Shown here one piece after another: positions 11,450 through 23,069 of a DNA stretch of 64,000 nucleotides. Origin of the DNA: Acephala macrosclerotiorum (Eukaryota > Ascomycota > Leotiomycetes > Helotiales > Mollisiaceae); NCBI GenBank assembly GCA_014904845.1, contig MU119414.1:33728-97727 (forward strand). Reading direction: 5' to 3'. Below the pieces are notes generated by a model, which had not been told where the DNA came from, ran no database searches, and saw nothing but the letters and a program-made list of their open reading frames with translations. Position 1 is the stretch's first letter; each line of letters starts with the position of its first letter. Both the position numbers and the translations under genes were made by a program.

Positions 11450-12621
11450 AAACGTACAAAGGCCAATACGCGTGAATCTTCGGATCTTTGACTTTTTATC
11501 CTTACATCGGTCAAGAAGATTTCAACTTCTTCTTTCGTCCGGCCGTAAATGTGGGTAAACAGTGCCATGCTGGATCGTTCGAGTGAGGGGTTATGTTTTC
11601 ATGGGACCATATTCCTGCTTCCATCAGCAGCTTTCTTCTCCTCATCTCGATTACTCCCAACGGATGTCTGGAAGCGGGAGCATAAGGAGGGTCATACACT
11701 AATCTTCTTCATCCTCTTATCCTTCAGCCATCGATTCCGAAGCCATATCAACTTCTCTTCCACAACATTCGTGAACCCCACTTTCTCACGTTGCAACTCA
11801 TAATCTTTCGCGATATTGATCGAACGATCGAACTTGGTCGTCCCTTCTAAGATGTGACTCGCCCATTTCCTAAGCGCTGAATCCGTTCCCATTGTGTCAT
11901 CGTCGCATTGGACTGGGAAGTAGATGTCTGCCATTTCTATGTATCGTCCTGGATTCAAACTCCTGTTTTTATCAGCACTCCCGTTCCTCGTTCTATTCTC
12001 TCCCCTTGAGTTGTTATTTTAGAAAAGGTGGAATGAATGTGAAAAGACTAACTCAAAAACCTGCTCAAAAACCTCTCCCAATCCGCAAAAGAACTAGTCA
12101 TCATCCTCGCATATATGAAGTCGAACTTTTCACTATCTTTGAACACCTATGGTTCTTTAAGATCATCAACCTAAAACTTAAGATTCGGCGGTACAAGCCT
12201 GGTTGTATTGAACCCAAGTCAATTCCTGGAACTGAGACTTCTGGATGTTCGTTTGTGAAATTAATGGCCCAGGTTCTAGTCCCCGTTCCTACATATAAGA
12301 CCCTTTGGACTTGTTTTTGTCGAAGGATTGGAGAGGAGAGGAAGGGAGGAGAGAGGTGGAGTCGGCCGGAGAAAGTTAGGCTGAAAAGGTGGTGTTGTAA
12401 TCCAAGCGACCTTCCTCGGGTTCGTCGTTGGGACCGGGATATTTCCCGCCTTCGTAGGCGTGGTATGTTCGACCGTTTTCCGAGCGGTATGCAAGGATCG
12501 AGGAGCCGATTGAGACAGTCAAAAGCTGATCATCCTCGTCTCCTAATGCGGAGTCATTTTCGATGTCGTTGTAGTCGGGCTCGGCGATGTGAGGGGTGGT
12601 GTGAGGTGTTATATCCGCCAT
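11450..12621 (-). pseudogene. broken LaeA-like SAM-dependent methyltransferase
   Basis: Reading the minus strand from ATG 12621, the pieces of a fungal TAM/LaeA-type methyltransferase follow in the right order but in changing frames: DSALGDEDDQ with SSILAYRSENGRTYHAYEGG; then (shifted) LQHHLFSLTFSGRLHLSP and the SAM motif VLYVGTGTRTWAINFTNEHP with GIDLGSIQP; then (shifted) VPPNLKF, stop, VDDLKEP, stop, VFKDSEKFDFIYARMM; then after a probable intron NPGRYIEMADIYFPVQCDDD to EKVGFTNVVEE (ORF 11958-11692); then two more shifts with SSMALFTHIYGRTKEEVEIF and KIHAYWPLY. I count at least four frameshifts and two stops. One stop replaces the Trp of an EPWVF motif (TGG to TAG). The gene is dead unless several indels are sequencing errors. 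Members methylate small molecules or act as LaeA-like regulators. Confidence 0.8.
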
Positions 12622-12706
12622 GGTGGGACAGGATACGGGGTTGTCGATGTTGTACAGAGAAAGACATTTCGCAGGCCGGAGGTGAGAGGATCGATGGAAT
12701 TGTGCT

Positions 12707-13033
12707 CGTTTTGACCGGGCAACCGCCCAGTCCACTGACAGCTTATTTAATTTTCGAATCTTTACAACTCCACGAAAACTTCATTAAAAGTTAATAAAAA
12801 AAAACTTTGAAAATAGTTGCGAAGATTAAAATTATAATTGCATAAAGAAATTGATATTGAAATTGAAATTAGAAATGGGTACTTAATTAAGTATATAATT
12901 TAACTATTAAATAGTCTTAGCTTATAGTATTTCTAAACTATTTTATTTATAATTTTCGGGTAGTATTTGATAGAATTGTGATTAATTGAATCAATTATTG
13001 ATTTTTTGGTTGGGCGGTTGCCCGGTCAAAACG
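12707..13033. mobile_element. inverted-repeat element, MITE-like, 327 bp
   Basis: A perfect 23-base inverted repeat (CGTTTTGACCGGGCAACCGC + CCA) bounds the element: left copy 12707-12729, right copy 13011-13033 in reverse. The ~280 bases inside are AT-rich and non-coding. No target-site duplication is obvious, so the true ends or the superfamily are uncertain. It lies about 85 bases upstream of the start codon of the broken methyltransferase. Confidence 0.6.
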
Positions 13034-13823
13034 GTACTTCAACTGAGTCTTAAGAGAGCGCGCACGTATGCGCTCGTCTCACAGGGTGTAACCCAGCTAC
13101 AAGCTCAGGGTACATTTACCCCTCGATACGCAGAGGTGGGCTTGATGAGCACATTGCGAAGGATTTTCTGCATGGAAATATCAGCAGCGAGACGGTTCCA
13201 CAGGTCAAATGCGCACCTAGAACGACTCGCAACGGGATTCTCGGCGGTGGAAGTGTAGTGTCGTCGTGATATATATATATTTGTAGTGCCATGGGTCAGC
13301 ACAGCAAGCGAACGGTGACTTCATAGGGCTTTCAGGGGTGTCGCTTGACACGATGCATGATGGTGGCACAACAGGGAGCTTATTCCGATGCAGAAACATC
13401 TCTACTTCTTCGTTCGTTCTCGCCTCTTACGCAATGGAGAAAAGATGAAGGGGCTGGAGGAGGACAGTGCCTGCAAATGTGATGGAAAACGAGAATGATG
13501 TAGTTTGGGGTAGCCCGCACTCAGTGGCATGACCCCCGCGTCGCTCTCCGACCTACCCGTGGCGGGGTAGATACCAGAAAGAAGTATTCCTCTGCTTCCT
13601 TCACATGTATTCGCCATCAGATTCATCATCTCAGAGTGTTTTCGTCCCATGCATACATCACGATAACCTACGGCTAAGAGCCGATTGGCCTTCCTTCCCA
13701 TTTCGCAGTCCCTACTCGCACCTGCGTTTTCCATCAAGCTGAGTCCACAGTGTTCCCTCAAACGTCAGTTTCTTCCTTGTCCATCCACCTTCAGTGAGCC
13801 ATTTCGTCTCCAGACTATCGGTC
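13034..13823. other. intergenic stretch upstream of the P450 remnant
   Basis: No gene recognised. A short (AT)n run is at 13270-13282. The 119-residue minus-strand ORF 13402-13761 has no motif or bias and is not called. Confidence 0.4.
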
Positions 13824-15403
13824 ATGGAGCTGGCTTTGGTGCTCGAATCGCTGTACGAGTTCTATGTGTCCATCTTCTCAAGTGCCAGCTTTTTCATTGG
13901 GAGCGTCATCGGGTATTGGATTCTGGTACAGTACTTGTCATACAGAAGATTGTCGCACATCCCTGGTCCTCGACTCGCAGCATGGTCCAATCTTTGGTTG
14001 GTCAAGGCAATTTGGGGACAGCAGAGTCATTCGGGTGTCTACGAGGTCTCTCGGCGATATGGTAACACAATCGTCTTCTCTGTCTCTCCAAAACATGATC
14101 ACTGACAGACACCCAAGGGCCTCTCGCACGCATCGGACCTAACGACCTGATTACCACAGACATCGACCTCGTCCATCGCATCCAGGCAGCTCGGTCCCCA
14201 TACAAACGATCGAACTGGTATCGAGGTTTCCGTCTCGCACCTGGAATCGACAATGTCCTGTCTCAAACAGATGACAAACTTCACACCAAACGTCGGGCAC
14301 AGCTTTCACTAGGCTTCTCGCTCAAGAATCAAGAATCCATCATTAACCGACATGTGGCCATCCTCGTCACGCTCATTCGGACAAAGTACCTTTCAAATAG
14401 TGAACAAAGCAACTTCGTGGATCTCGCCGAGAAGCTACAGTTCTTCGCTTTGGATGCGGTGATGGACATTGCGACCGGAAATCTGTTCAGTGATTTGATG
14501 CATGATGAAGATCGATACAAATACTTGAAGAGCACGGCAGACTCATTGCCGGCGATAGCGATGGTTTCCTCTGTTCCGTGGGCTGGAAAGCTGTTGCAGA
14601 GTAAGTTCATCGCACCACTGATCGCACCCAAAGCTGATGAGTATGGGATTGGCAAGATCGTTGAGTAAGTCACCCCTCTCACCTTTGCAACTATCCACTA
14701 ATGATTGGGCGTTAGCATCGCCACAAATATGGTCACCGAAAGAATCAACGACGAAACCAAAACTGACAGGGAAGATATGCTTTCACACTTCCTCTCCGCA
14801 GGCATTACACCCACCGAATGCATCTATGAATCTATGGTTACCATCCTCGGCGGCTCAGACACAATGTCCATTGCATTACGCTCCATCATGCTATTTACCA
14901 TCACCAATCCACGCGTCTACAATACCCTCGTCTCATCCATTTTAGAGTTCTCCGCCTCCCTTCACAATGACATGATCCCATCCACAACAAATTTGAAGCG
15001 GTTACCTTATCTCGAAGCAGTCATCAAAGAATCGCTCCGCATATTCCCACCAGGAACAGGTCAGATGCCCAAGCTTACCCCACGCGGAGGTGACACTCTC
15101 AATGGTATCAAGATTCCTGCCGGGACGAACGTCGGCACGAATCCATGGTTCATCATGCGCGATCCAGCGAATTTCGGACCAGATGCGGAGATGTTCAAAC
15201 CAGAGCGATGGGTTGAAGCTGACGAAGAGAGTTGGCGAAGATGAGCAAAGAGGCTGATGAAAAAGTAGTTGCTGAGGCATTTCGAGTGGGAGATTGTTGA
15301 TCCGACGAAGCTTTGGGAATGCCGTAATGTGGGTATCTGGATCCAGAAGGGGATGAATGTTCGCGTTACGGAAAGGGCAGTACCTGGTGGAAGCGAGAAG
15401 TGA
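13824..15403 (+). pseudogene. cytochrome P450 (pisatin-demethylase-like) lacking its heme-binding loop
   Basis: Three exons, 13824-14061, 14118-14664 and 14716-15244, with 56- and 51-base GT-AG introns give 437 residues. There is an N-terminal membrane anchor (FFIGSVIGYWILVQYLS) and the hinge HIPGPRLAAWSN. I-helix LGGSDT, K-helix ESLR and PERW are all present. At 15241 the frame breaks (CGAAGATGAGC, about one base short), giving a stop after WRR. Beyond it the C-terminal strands are still readable in another frame (LLRHFEWEIVDPTKLWECRN and WIQKGMNVRVTER, stop 15401-15403). The segment between MSKEAD and LLRHF, which should hold the F-x-x-G-x-x-x-C-x-G cysteine loop, is missing. Without the heme-ligand Cys it cannot be a working P450. 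The first 430 residues remain open, so the loss looks recent. Confidence 0.85.
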
Positions 15404-15832
15404 ATTTCCAGGTTGAGTACTCAATGCTGAGGGCGATGGCGAGGGCTTTTCGGCTTGGGCTAAGGAGTATACATTTTGAAGGTGACAACGCAGGTACATA
15501 GACCTTAATGCTAATTGTAGAGGAATATACTTTGACCGCAAGGAGTATCATAGACAATAATTACTAAGAAGGCTCGGCTTTCGAAGTGATCCATAACAAG
15601 AATGGCATCAGCTAGCATATTACTCTAAAATCATTCACGGCTTAACGATTTGTTCACCTTTACTGTTTCAAAATCTCACTGCAGAGCTGCCTCAAACAGT
15701 GACGGTATCTCTTTAGACTCTTTCTTCTCCCCTCGTCTGAACCTCAGTTTGCCGCTTCTTCCAAAGGTAATCAATCACATTCACCTTCGACTCAAGCTCA
15801 AAACACAACACCACTTCATCTCACTTTCCCCC
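15404..15832. other. intergenic stretch ending in a promoter-like region
   Basis: No gene. The last 120 bases turn C/T-rich with a TATA box, typical of a fungal core promoter. Confidence 0.4.
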
Positions 15833-15840
15833 TATAAATA
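15833..15840 (+). promoter_or_regulatory. TATA box upstream of a small ORF
   Basis: TATAAATA follows a CT-rich tract and precedes a C-rich leader and the ATG at 15904 by about 65 bases, a typical spacing for a strong fungal core promoter. Confidence 0.45.
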
Positions 15841-15903
15841 CCCCCCTTCCCCACATCCTCCCTTCTCCAGAAAACAGTTATACCTAATCCATCTTACTAC
15901 ACT

Positions 15904-16020
15904 ATGGCTAAGGTGAAGCTGGTGTGCTTGTTCATGGTTGTTTGCCAGGCCATAAACTTCTGTATCGATGGTATATCGGAATGTTTGTGTGTTGGCCTTA
16001 ATCTGGGTGAGAGGTTGTAA
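15904..16020 (+). CDS. possible small secreted cysteine-containing peptide (first exon or whole gene)
   Basis: A 38-codon ORF starts at ATG 15904, just downstream of a clear TATA/CT-rich promoter and a leader. Its N-terminus MAKVKLVCLFMVVCQA looks like a signal peptide. The remainder (INFCIDGISECLCVGLNLGERL) has three cysteines. GTGAGA at 16006 could be an intron donor joining to the Gly-rich stretch around 16050-16130, in which case the protein would be longer. No homologue is recognised. The promoter is the main reason for calling it. Confidence 0.35.
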   Translation: MAKVKLVCLFMVVCQAINFCIDGISECLCVGLNLGERL

Positions 16021-18281
16021 CTGTGTGTGCTAGCCTGAGGGAGGCGGAGTAAGGTTGGTGGGGTTGGCAATGAGGGTGGTGGTGACAATGAAGAAGCATC
16101 GAAGGTGAGAGGAGGGCAGAGAGCCCCGCCAAGTAGAAAGGAGAGTAAGGTTGCGATTTCCTTCAACTTACAACGCACTAAAGAGTAAAAATAAAAAACG
16201 TGAACCATTAGCAGCCGCGACACGAGTAGGTAGGTACTTTATAGTATAGTAAGGGCGAAGTATGGTAGAACTGCGGGTGTGGTCGTTTGTTTTTGTTGAA
16301 AGGAGGTGTGCTTATATGGTTATATATACGATTTATTTCTCAGGAGATGGGTTTTGGAGGTTGTTGGAGGAGCTTCGGTCTGGTACGAGCTTAGTTTGGG
16401 TTTGAGTTTGTTTCGGTTAGAAATTTTCCTTTGACTTAGAGGATTGACTCGGATGAGAGGAGGCGCCCTATTTAAATCCCGGCTTACAGTGCAATGAAAT
16501 CCTTAACTCGAAATGAAGAAGGAGAGATGAATTATGAGTAGCTAACGCATGATGATAAGCCCCGTGGAATGTGATTCACTTTTGATGTTAGAAAAATTTT
16601 CTTCTATAGCGTGGAGAAAGATTTTCTCAAGGCGGCAATTTTGATACTGCACTCAAAGTTGGTTCAATGACAGTAAAATCAATGATGATAGCAGGATGTC
16701 CCTCCTTCCCAGAAAGATTAGCTTTGATGGAAGTTGTATTCAGGCGTTCACAACCTGTTTATCTATCCACTGTTGCTGGAAGCAGAGCAGCGAAGAAACT
16801 TCGGCGGAGTAGATCGTTATGCAGCTTTTTTCAATTGTGCCGAGTCTTTAATTTTAAATCGTGAAAGGACCATGCTTTTATCTCTTGGTCAAGAGTTCAG
16901 TTTCCTTATGACACTTTCGAGTTTCAGTTGCAGCCACTGGGGCCTTCCATTTCAGATTAATCTCAAAGTTGATGCTAAGTACGTGGGACGGGAGTATAAA
17001 ATGCACCTCTGCCTCTCTACGAGAATGGCAACAAGGATATTCAAAGGAGAGATACAATGGGTGCTGGTGGGGATGAATCAGTCGCTGTTCGGCCTCAGAT
17101 CTGGTCAAAACATGGAAGCAAGAGAACGGCTCGGGAGTCGGGATCTGGGGTCGCCGTCCAGTTCTCAGGCAATACGGTGAAATACGCCAACAATGAATGA
17201 CAGTAACCCTGGATTTGACAGCGAGATTCAAGCATGGACTTGAAAATCTCTCGCTGGAGCTAGGATTTCAAAGGTGAGCAGGGATTTGGAATGATGAAAA
17301 CGTCGACTCAACAAGTTTAAGAATAACGTCTAGACCTAAACACGTGGACTTGAGGTCCACCACCTAATGCGCTTCTCAATGTAGTACATTGTTATGGAAT
17401 CCTAACTGGAACACTTCAAGACGCCTTTTATAGCCTCGAAAATGGAAGCTGGGTACCGAGCCAGGGGTTGCTGAACCGAGCTCTTTCCCGCAGTTGAAAA
17501 ATGCGCACCTTTGAAGTTCGAATTTGAAATTCAAGGCGCAATTGTAAAAAATGAAGAGCCGCCACCGACCGGTCTTCGTGTATAAAGCTTCTCTTCTTAG
17601 AGATTGCTTCGATAATCAGCTAGAGAGCTAGGGAAGTCCGAGCGAGCCGTGCTGTCCTGCCGGGGATGAAGAAGCTCACAACACTCTTCACCTTCTCCTC
17701 ACTCGAGTTGTGGATTCCGGACGGTGTACTGCTTCCGAATGTGGCACGATCAGTAATTTTCGAGGATATTTTAGCTCCCCAGGCGCATTGTCGAAATAGT
17801 AGAATGTTGACAACAATTTCAAAAGTAACAGCGAGAAAGAAACATTGAGCTCCTGGATCGAACGCTCAGTCCAGTAGCACGAGAGTTCTTTAACTAAGAT
17901 TTACAAGAAGCAAGAGACTCCTGCAACAGACTTGGCAGAAGGACCGAAGGGAACTTGTTCATCTCCGGGAGTGCCTCCTGTCTGCCAACCTCTTTGCAGG
18001 AAAATTTGGGAGTGCCAATGAACAGAGCAATTATATAATCTTATTCATTAAAGTCTTACACGTTCTACTGCTTTATCTACTGAATGAAAGGCTTATAAAC
18101 CCCTTAAAATGTATTCACATTCATCATTAAGGTCGCGAGCCACGTTTACTTGGGGAGAAGGCAGCAGAAATCGTGTCCTTCCACTTTCGCTTTTTCTCGA
18201 CAACTTTAGGATTCTGCTCTACAACCTTCTTGATATCTTCAACGTTTGATTCCCTCTCTATGACAGAGGTTAGGAATTGTA
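16021..18281. other. 2.2 kb stretch without a convincing gene
   Basis: Several ORFs of 60-148 codons occur on both strands (for example 16734-17180 and 16878-17231) but they overlap each other and lack motifs. A 60-codon ORF at 17666-17848 follows a TATAAAG at 17580 and begins with MKKLTTLFTFS, but it is too weak to call. The last ~100 bases are the 3' flank of the caspase-like gene. Confidence 0.4.
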
Positions 18282-20047
18282 TCAAATTTCAATCAGGGGC
18301 CAATTTGACTTGCCGGAAACCAAAAGAGAAATAGCTTGGTCAATTTGGGTTTGACTCCACTTCGATTCCGTCATCGCAATCGCCAGGTATTGTGCTGGCA
18401 TGGTGAAGTCTCGCCCTTGTTCAGGAATGGGAGTTCCAAAGATGTTTTCAGTGAAGAGACGTTCAAGAATGTACTCGAATGGCTTGCTTTGCCGATTTTT
18501 GCGACACCAGTCTTCAACATCCAATTTCCCACATGGGCAAAATCCAGGAAGTTCTGAGAGGCGCAAACGCTTGGCGAGAGTGTTCGCGTAGTCTATCATC
18601 GCAAGTCGAAATTCGAGTTGTGTTGAGATATTTGAAAGTTGCGGGAACGTCATTGGTTTTGTCTTTTGGAACAGAATTTTGAGAGAATTGTGGAGTGGTA
18701 TGTTACTTGCGACATTGTGTGGGCCGGGAAAGCAGCTAGCGTATTCTCTTGCCTGCTTTGTGACTTGTCTGGCGTACCTCTCGAGAACTCGATTCTTGCT
18801 ACCTGTGCCAAAACGAGCTCTTAGAGATCCTGTCATGGTCGCGAAGGGATCTTCAGGATCCTCCTCTTGATTGTAGAGTCTCCATGTGTCGAGGGCTGCC
18901 TTGTCGTCATGTCCGCCTGTCTTGGATTCCGGATTTCGATTGGAGGAAGGGCATCCATAGTTAGGCCTCACGCCTCGCAAAGAGTCCCATCGCTTCCAAA
19001 AATAGCTCAAGGGAGCTCCAGTTCTCTGCTTATAGTCCATACTCCATCTGTCATCTTGAGGGCGAAAAGATAGCCCGTAGTCATCTGCCAGTCGATCAAC
19101 ACGATTGATTGCAACACCCTTCACTGTTTTGACATATTCAGAGAAGGTAACTTTTGCGCCATCTTGTTGGAGATGGCCCGACGCTTCGATTAGAGCGCTG
19201 AGCCAAATACTACCACAGTGTCGGCCAGTACTCTTGCTTTCAGGCCAGGAGTGAGATTCTTTCACGGCAGAGGCAGCGTAGATCCCAGTGATATCTGGCA
19301 TGACGGTCCAGCCTCCAGAGTAGCATGCTGCTGACATGACAGTCACGGGAACATCGTTCTTCCCAATAGCTTCTCTGAAGTGCTCGGGCGTAACAAGTAG
19401 TTTCGTGCCAACTTCGAAGGGACCTCCGAGCCAAAAACCCTTTGAAATCTTCTCGCCATGGGACATAATTATGACGAGAAGTGTTTGGCTCTTGAGTCTG
19501 GCTTCCTTGGCTTCGAGATTGAGGGCCCAGAGGAAAGTGCTTCGAAGATCTTGCATGTTCTCGACTCTGATGTTGTTCAACCGGCCAGAGTCGCAAATCG
19601 ATTTGTCGAGAACGACCTTTCTTTCCTCGTAAGGATTTCCTATAATAGTTAGTGATGTAAATTCAAGAGATTTCTAGAACTTGCCATGGAGATATTCAGG
19701 ATACTCTTGAACCAGCTGGCGTGGGGAAACACATGTAAGCCAGGTTTGTGAAGCAGTTTCGCAGTCGCGGAGAAGGTGATGCAGCATATAGCTTAGCCAG
19801 AGGTCAGCTATATCTCGCCAATTAAGCTCAGGGCGTTAACTTACAAATCTGAGAGGAACCACCCATCACATTCGGGCGAAGCGAAGCGAAGATCTGGCTC
19901 ATCCGAGATACCTGCTTTCTCAAAGGTTGTACCACATACTGCGATGAGTCGAGTGTTTTTGCCGACATCTGGCGGTGTGATCAAGGGAAATTCAGACAAG
20001 GAAGAAGCCAAGCTATTAGCTGGCACGAGTGGTTGCGATGAAGACAT
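18282..20047 (-). CDS. caspase-like (clan CD) cysteine peptidase-fold protein
   Basis: Three exons on the minus strand, 20047-19845, 19791-19685 and 19639-18282, give an uninterrupted 555-residue protein. Intron 1 (53 bases) is GT-AG. Intron 2 (45 bases) only keeps frame if it is GC-AG, with the strong donor GCAAGT at 19684. The core has the caspase/legumain layout: strand LIAVCGTTFE at 33-42, CDGWFLSDFYML, then LLVIIMSHGE with catalytic His164 and VTVMSAACYSGGW with catalytic Cys209. The region after ~330 is helical with no known domain. There is no signal peptide, so it is probably cytosolic. Fungal proteins of this type are uncharacterised; a role in regulated cell death or protein processing is inference from the fold. 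Both dyad residues are present, so it may be active. A C13-like rather than C14-like origin is possible. Confidence 0.7.
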
Positions 20048-21930
20048 TTTTCATTTGTGCTGTTGGGCTGTTGGAAGGAAGACACGAGGTGGCGTAGGTG
20101 GTTGTCGTATTTGAAGTGAAGAAGGAGAGTATTTATGCTCAGAAAGCAGTCGAAGAGTCGAGAGGTCGTGAGTGAAGAGAGATTAGGATCTGAACTGACG
20201 GATGGTTCACACGCTAAACCCACTAACTTGAGGCGTCTCACGCACGTGGAAAAAGGGTAGTTTACTCGTTCACCATGTGGCGAGAGGTGAACCTGCTTTA
20301 GCAGCAACCCATTCCACCTCATTTCAATTCAAAATGGAGCATACTATATCTCTTACTAAAATTCTGCGCGATATGACGCCTTTCTTGCAATAATGTATCA
20401 GCGCATGTGCGCTAAATGCGGAAGCTATTAACGGGAACTTGAAGAAACGGCTACTTTAGACTACCAAATTAAAGAAAAATTTCCGTGCTCCGGGTATTTA
20501 AGGGTACACTCCCACCGATTACGATCATGAAACCAAAATTGGACGAGGTCGACAGATGAAATTGCCATGGGGGCGCCTTGAAAAAAGCTCTGCATCTTTG
20601 CGGTGGAGTGAAGCTACTGTTCGGTTTGATTAACTCGATGCCAGACTCAAACCATTCAATCTATTAACTAGTATACATAATTAAGTGAAAGAGAACGTTC
20701 GGCACAGCACTTTGCAATGTGCCTGTGATTTATGTCGTTTTTCTAGATGCCTAAAACTCGCAAACCCATGAAAACGACCGCTCATACCTAGTACTGTACG
20801 AGGTTCCAATCGCGCTTCTAACCTTACGTCGGTGATTGCGAGCTATTGTTTACATGTCACATTTACTGTCAAGTTGATTGTCGATTGTGTAATACTGCAG
20901 CAAGTAATCTAGCCAGCATTCCTCACTCTATCTACTAGACTGGGCTCCACGGCCATTAAGAGTATGTGGTTTTATATCTAGAACAAAGATCAAATCGAGA
21001 AAGAGCGTAAAATCTTAAATTGACGAACGTGGATTATTTATGAGCAAAGCTTTAAGTAGTAGCACGTGATTATGAGAGGAGGACTCCGTTCCGTATATAA
21101 AAATGCTTTCCCGCACGTCAGTTCCAGCAGGGCCAGACCTTCGCATCGCTCTCAGACCCTTGGAGGTGATCACGGTCGTAAAAGGAAGTATGAACAGGAA
21201 TGGAATGTACATATGGTGGAGAAATTCAGTGGTAGAAGAAAACATGTGCATATGGCGTGGAGTCTCCAGACAATGCCACAAATCTGCGAAAGAGGTGGTA
21301 CGTTAATTGCTTGTTGACGACGCATTCTGAAATGATAACAGGACAACTCGATATAATCTTTCGTACCCAAACTTGCTGGAGTCATTCCACAAAACTCGTG
21401 ATTTCGTGTCACCCACATGGAATTGTTGCAACCAAAACTGTGTTTGAACTTGCAGGCTGGGGATGTCAATCTTCCATCCTTCTTTAATCAGGAAGAACAG
21501 ACCACTTGGTTATTCTTGTTTTGAGTCATTTGAGGTTGGAAGCGAATGGACGCATGTCTGCTTGAAAATTTGATTTCGTGATGAGGAGTGGTTCTCGTAC
21601 TCGCCAAGATGTTCTAAAATTACCATCAAATTACCCCACACGCTAAACCCACAGTGGACCAACAGGCTCTCAAAGCCGGGGTTTCAGGGGGACGCGATGG
21701 TGGCGCGATCAGACCAGGGCAATTTTCGCGCTTGCCTGCAGCTATCGCCCCAGCGTGGAAATTAAATACGAGGTCCAGGTCCTATTCATCGTGAGACCTT
21801 CATCTCCCGTTCTTCTTTTTTCTCCTCTGCACCACCACGCTCGTTCTGAAGCTTCACACTCGTTCAAACATTTCTGTGTCAAAACTTTGTTTTCAAGCAT
21901 CGAAAAGGAAGCCCTCGCGTCAATATCAAA
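20048..21930. other. 1.9 kb intergenic stretch
   Basis: No gene recognised. The 20048-20330 part is the promoter of the caspase-like gene, and 21740-21930, with CT-rich runs, is the promoter and leader of the GPI-anchored protein. ORFs at 21015-21487 overlap on both strands and are not called. Confidence 0.45.
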
Positions 21931-22540
21931 ATGAGAACCTCCACTGTCCTTCTCGCGCTCGCGGCGTCCGTGTCGGCTAATATTTTCCACCCACGAGCAG
22001 ACACCACCTCGTCCGTCGCTCCAACTACAACCACCTTTTCCATCTCACCCACTGCCTCCTGCCTCGCAGCTTGTACGGCCGGAGACGTGACCTGCGAAGC
22101 AGCATGTGTTGGTTCTGCCCACCCCAACTCGCTTCAAGTCAACCAGACCGACGACTGTGTTGCCAAATGTGACCAAGGAGATGGAAGTTCGTCTGCGAAT
22201 AGTGCCTATGCCAGTTGTTTGAATGGATGTATTTCAAGCTACTATCCCACGACCCAGACTGTTAATGTGGGAGGGAGCAGTGTGACGAGTGTTGCGGCAG
22301 GAACGACGACGGGAACTGGGAAGGCTACAGGTGAGTGATGCTGGATTTGTATTGATGAGGACTTGAGGACCAGAGCTGACTAGAGATACAGGTACTGGAA
22401 CTGCGACGACCGGATCAAGTGCTACTGGTACTGGATCTGCCGCCGCTTCGAGCTCGACTGGTGCTGGTGCGCACAATGGACCCTTCATCGCATCTGTGGG
22501 TGGTCTGGCAGGTCTTTTCTTGGCTTTTTTCGCCTTGTAA
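21931..22540 (+). CDS. small GPI-anchored cell-surface protein, Cys-rich core
   Basis: Exons 21931-22330 and 22392-22540, with a 61-base GT-AG intron (GTGAGT...ATACAG), encode 182 residues. Signal peptide MRTSTVLLALAASVSANIFH is followed by a Thr/Ser stretch. The core has regularly spaced cysteines (CLAACTAGDVTCEAAC; DDCVAKC; CLNGC), likely four disulfides. A Gly/Ser/Thr-rich stalk follows, then N-G-P-F and a hydrophobic end (SVGGLAGLFLAFFAL), the normal GPI-attachment signal. It should sit on the plasma membrane or wall. Such proteins are common in fungi and mostly uncharacterised; I do not assign a role. Confidence 0.8.
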
Positions 22541-23069
22541 GGGATTGAGGAATGAATACTATATACCCTTTTCATGTTGGAGTCTTGGGCTTGGGGGAAT
22601 AATGATAAAGCGGACATAATGTGGAATGGAGGGGGGGGAGAGCGTTGCTATAATGTTTCGTGAAGTATTGGTATACTATCCGTGTGTTTTGCGTAATCAC
22701 AAGACACATTCGCACATAATACCAGCTCGTGCTGCTTCCATTTCATGGCTTGGAGATGGTCGACTGCGATATGCTGCTTTTCCTTTACGGGGATCGAAAC
22801 AGAATTATGCATATTTTGGTTGATTTATACTCCTTGAAAGTTTCACTGTTTCAATGTGTCTGAAGTTCTTTGTTGCAAAGCAATATCGTGTTAGAGACGA
22901 TTCGAGGACTTTCTAATCCAAAGAATCTTCGAGATACGAGTGTATGATATGTATAAGGCAGTGCGTCCGAGTCCGGGTCGTTGTTTAATAAACCCCACCT
23001 ATCTTTTTTTCTTGATTACTTTACATCAAGCATTCTTATCTCTTCGGCAATTTCCTACAAACTTGTCCC
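22541..23069. other. intergenic stretch, promoter of the flavin monooxygenase
   Basis: G8 run at 22631-22638. No ORF of interest. The final 100 bases contain pyrimidine-rich tracts before ATG 23070. Confidence 0.4.

Noticed and set aside
12376..12735. 119-codon minus ORF read as a gene of its own
   Set aside because: From codon 39 it is the N-terminus of the broken methyltransferase; the part before is upstream sequence and includes the element end.
17666..17848. 60-codon ORF starting MKKLTTLFTFS after a TATAAAG
   Set aside because: The hydrophobic start is too short for a signal peptide, and there is no family or codon evidence.
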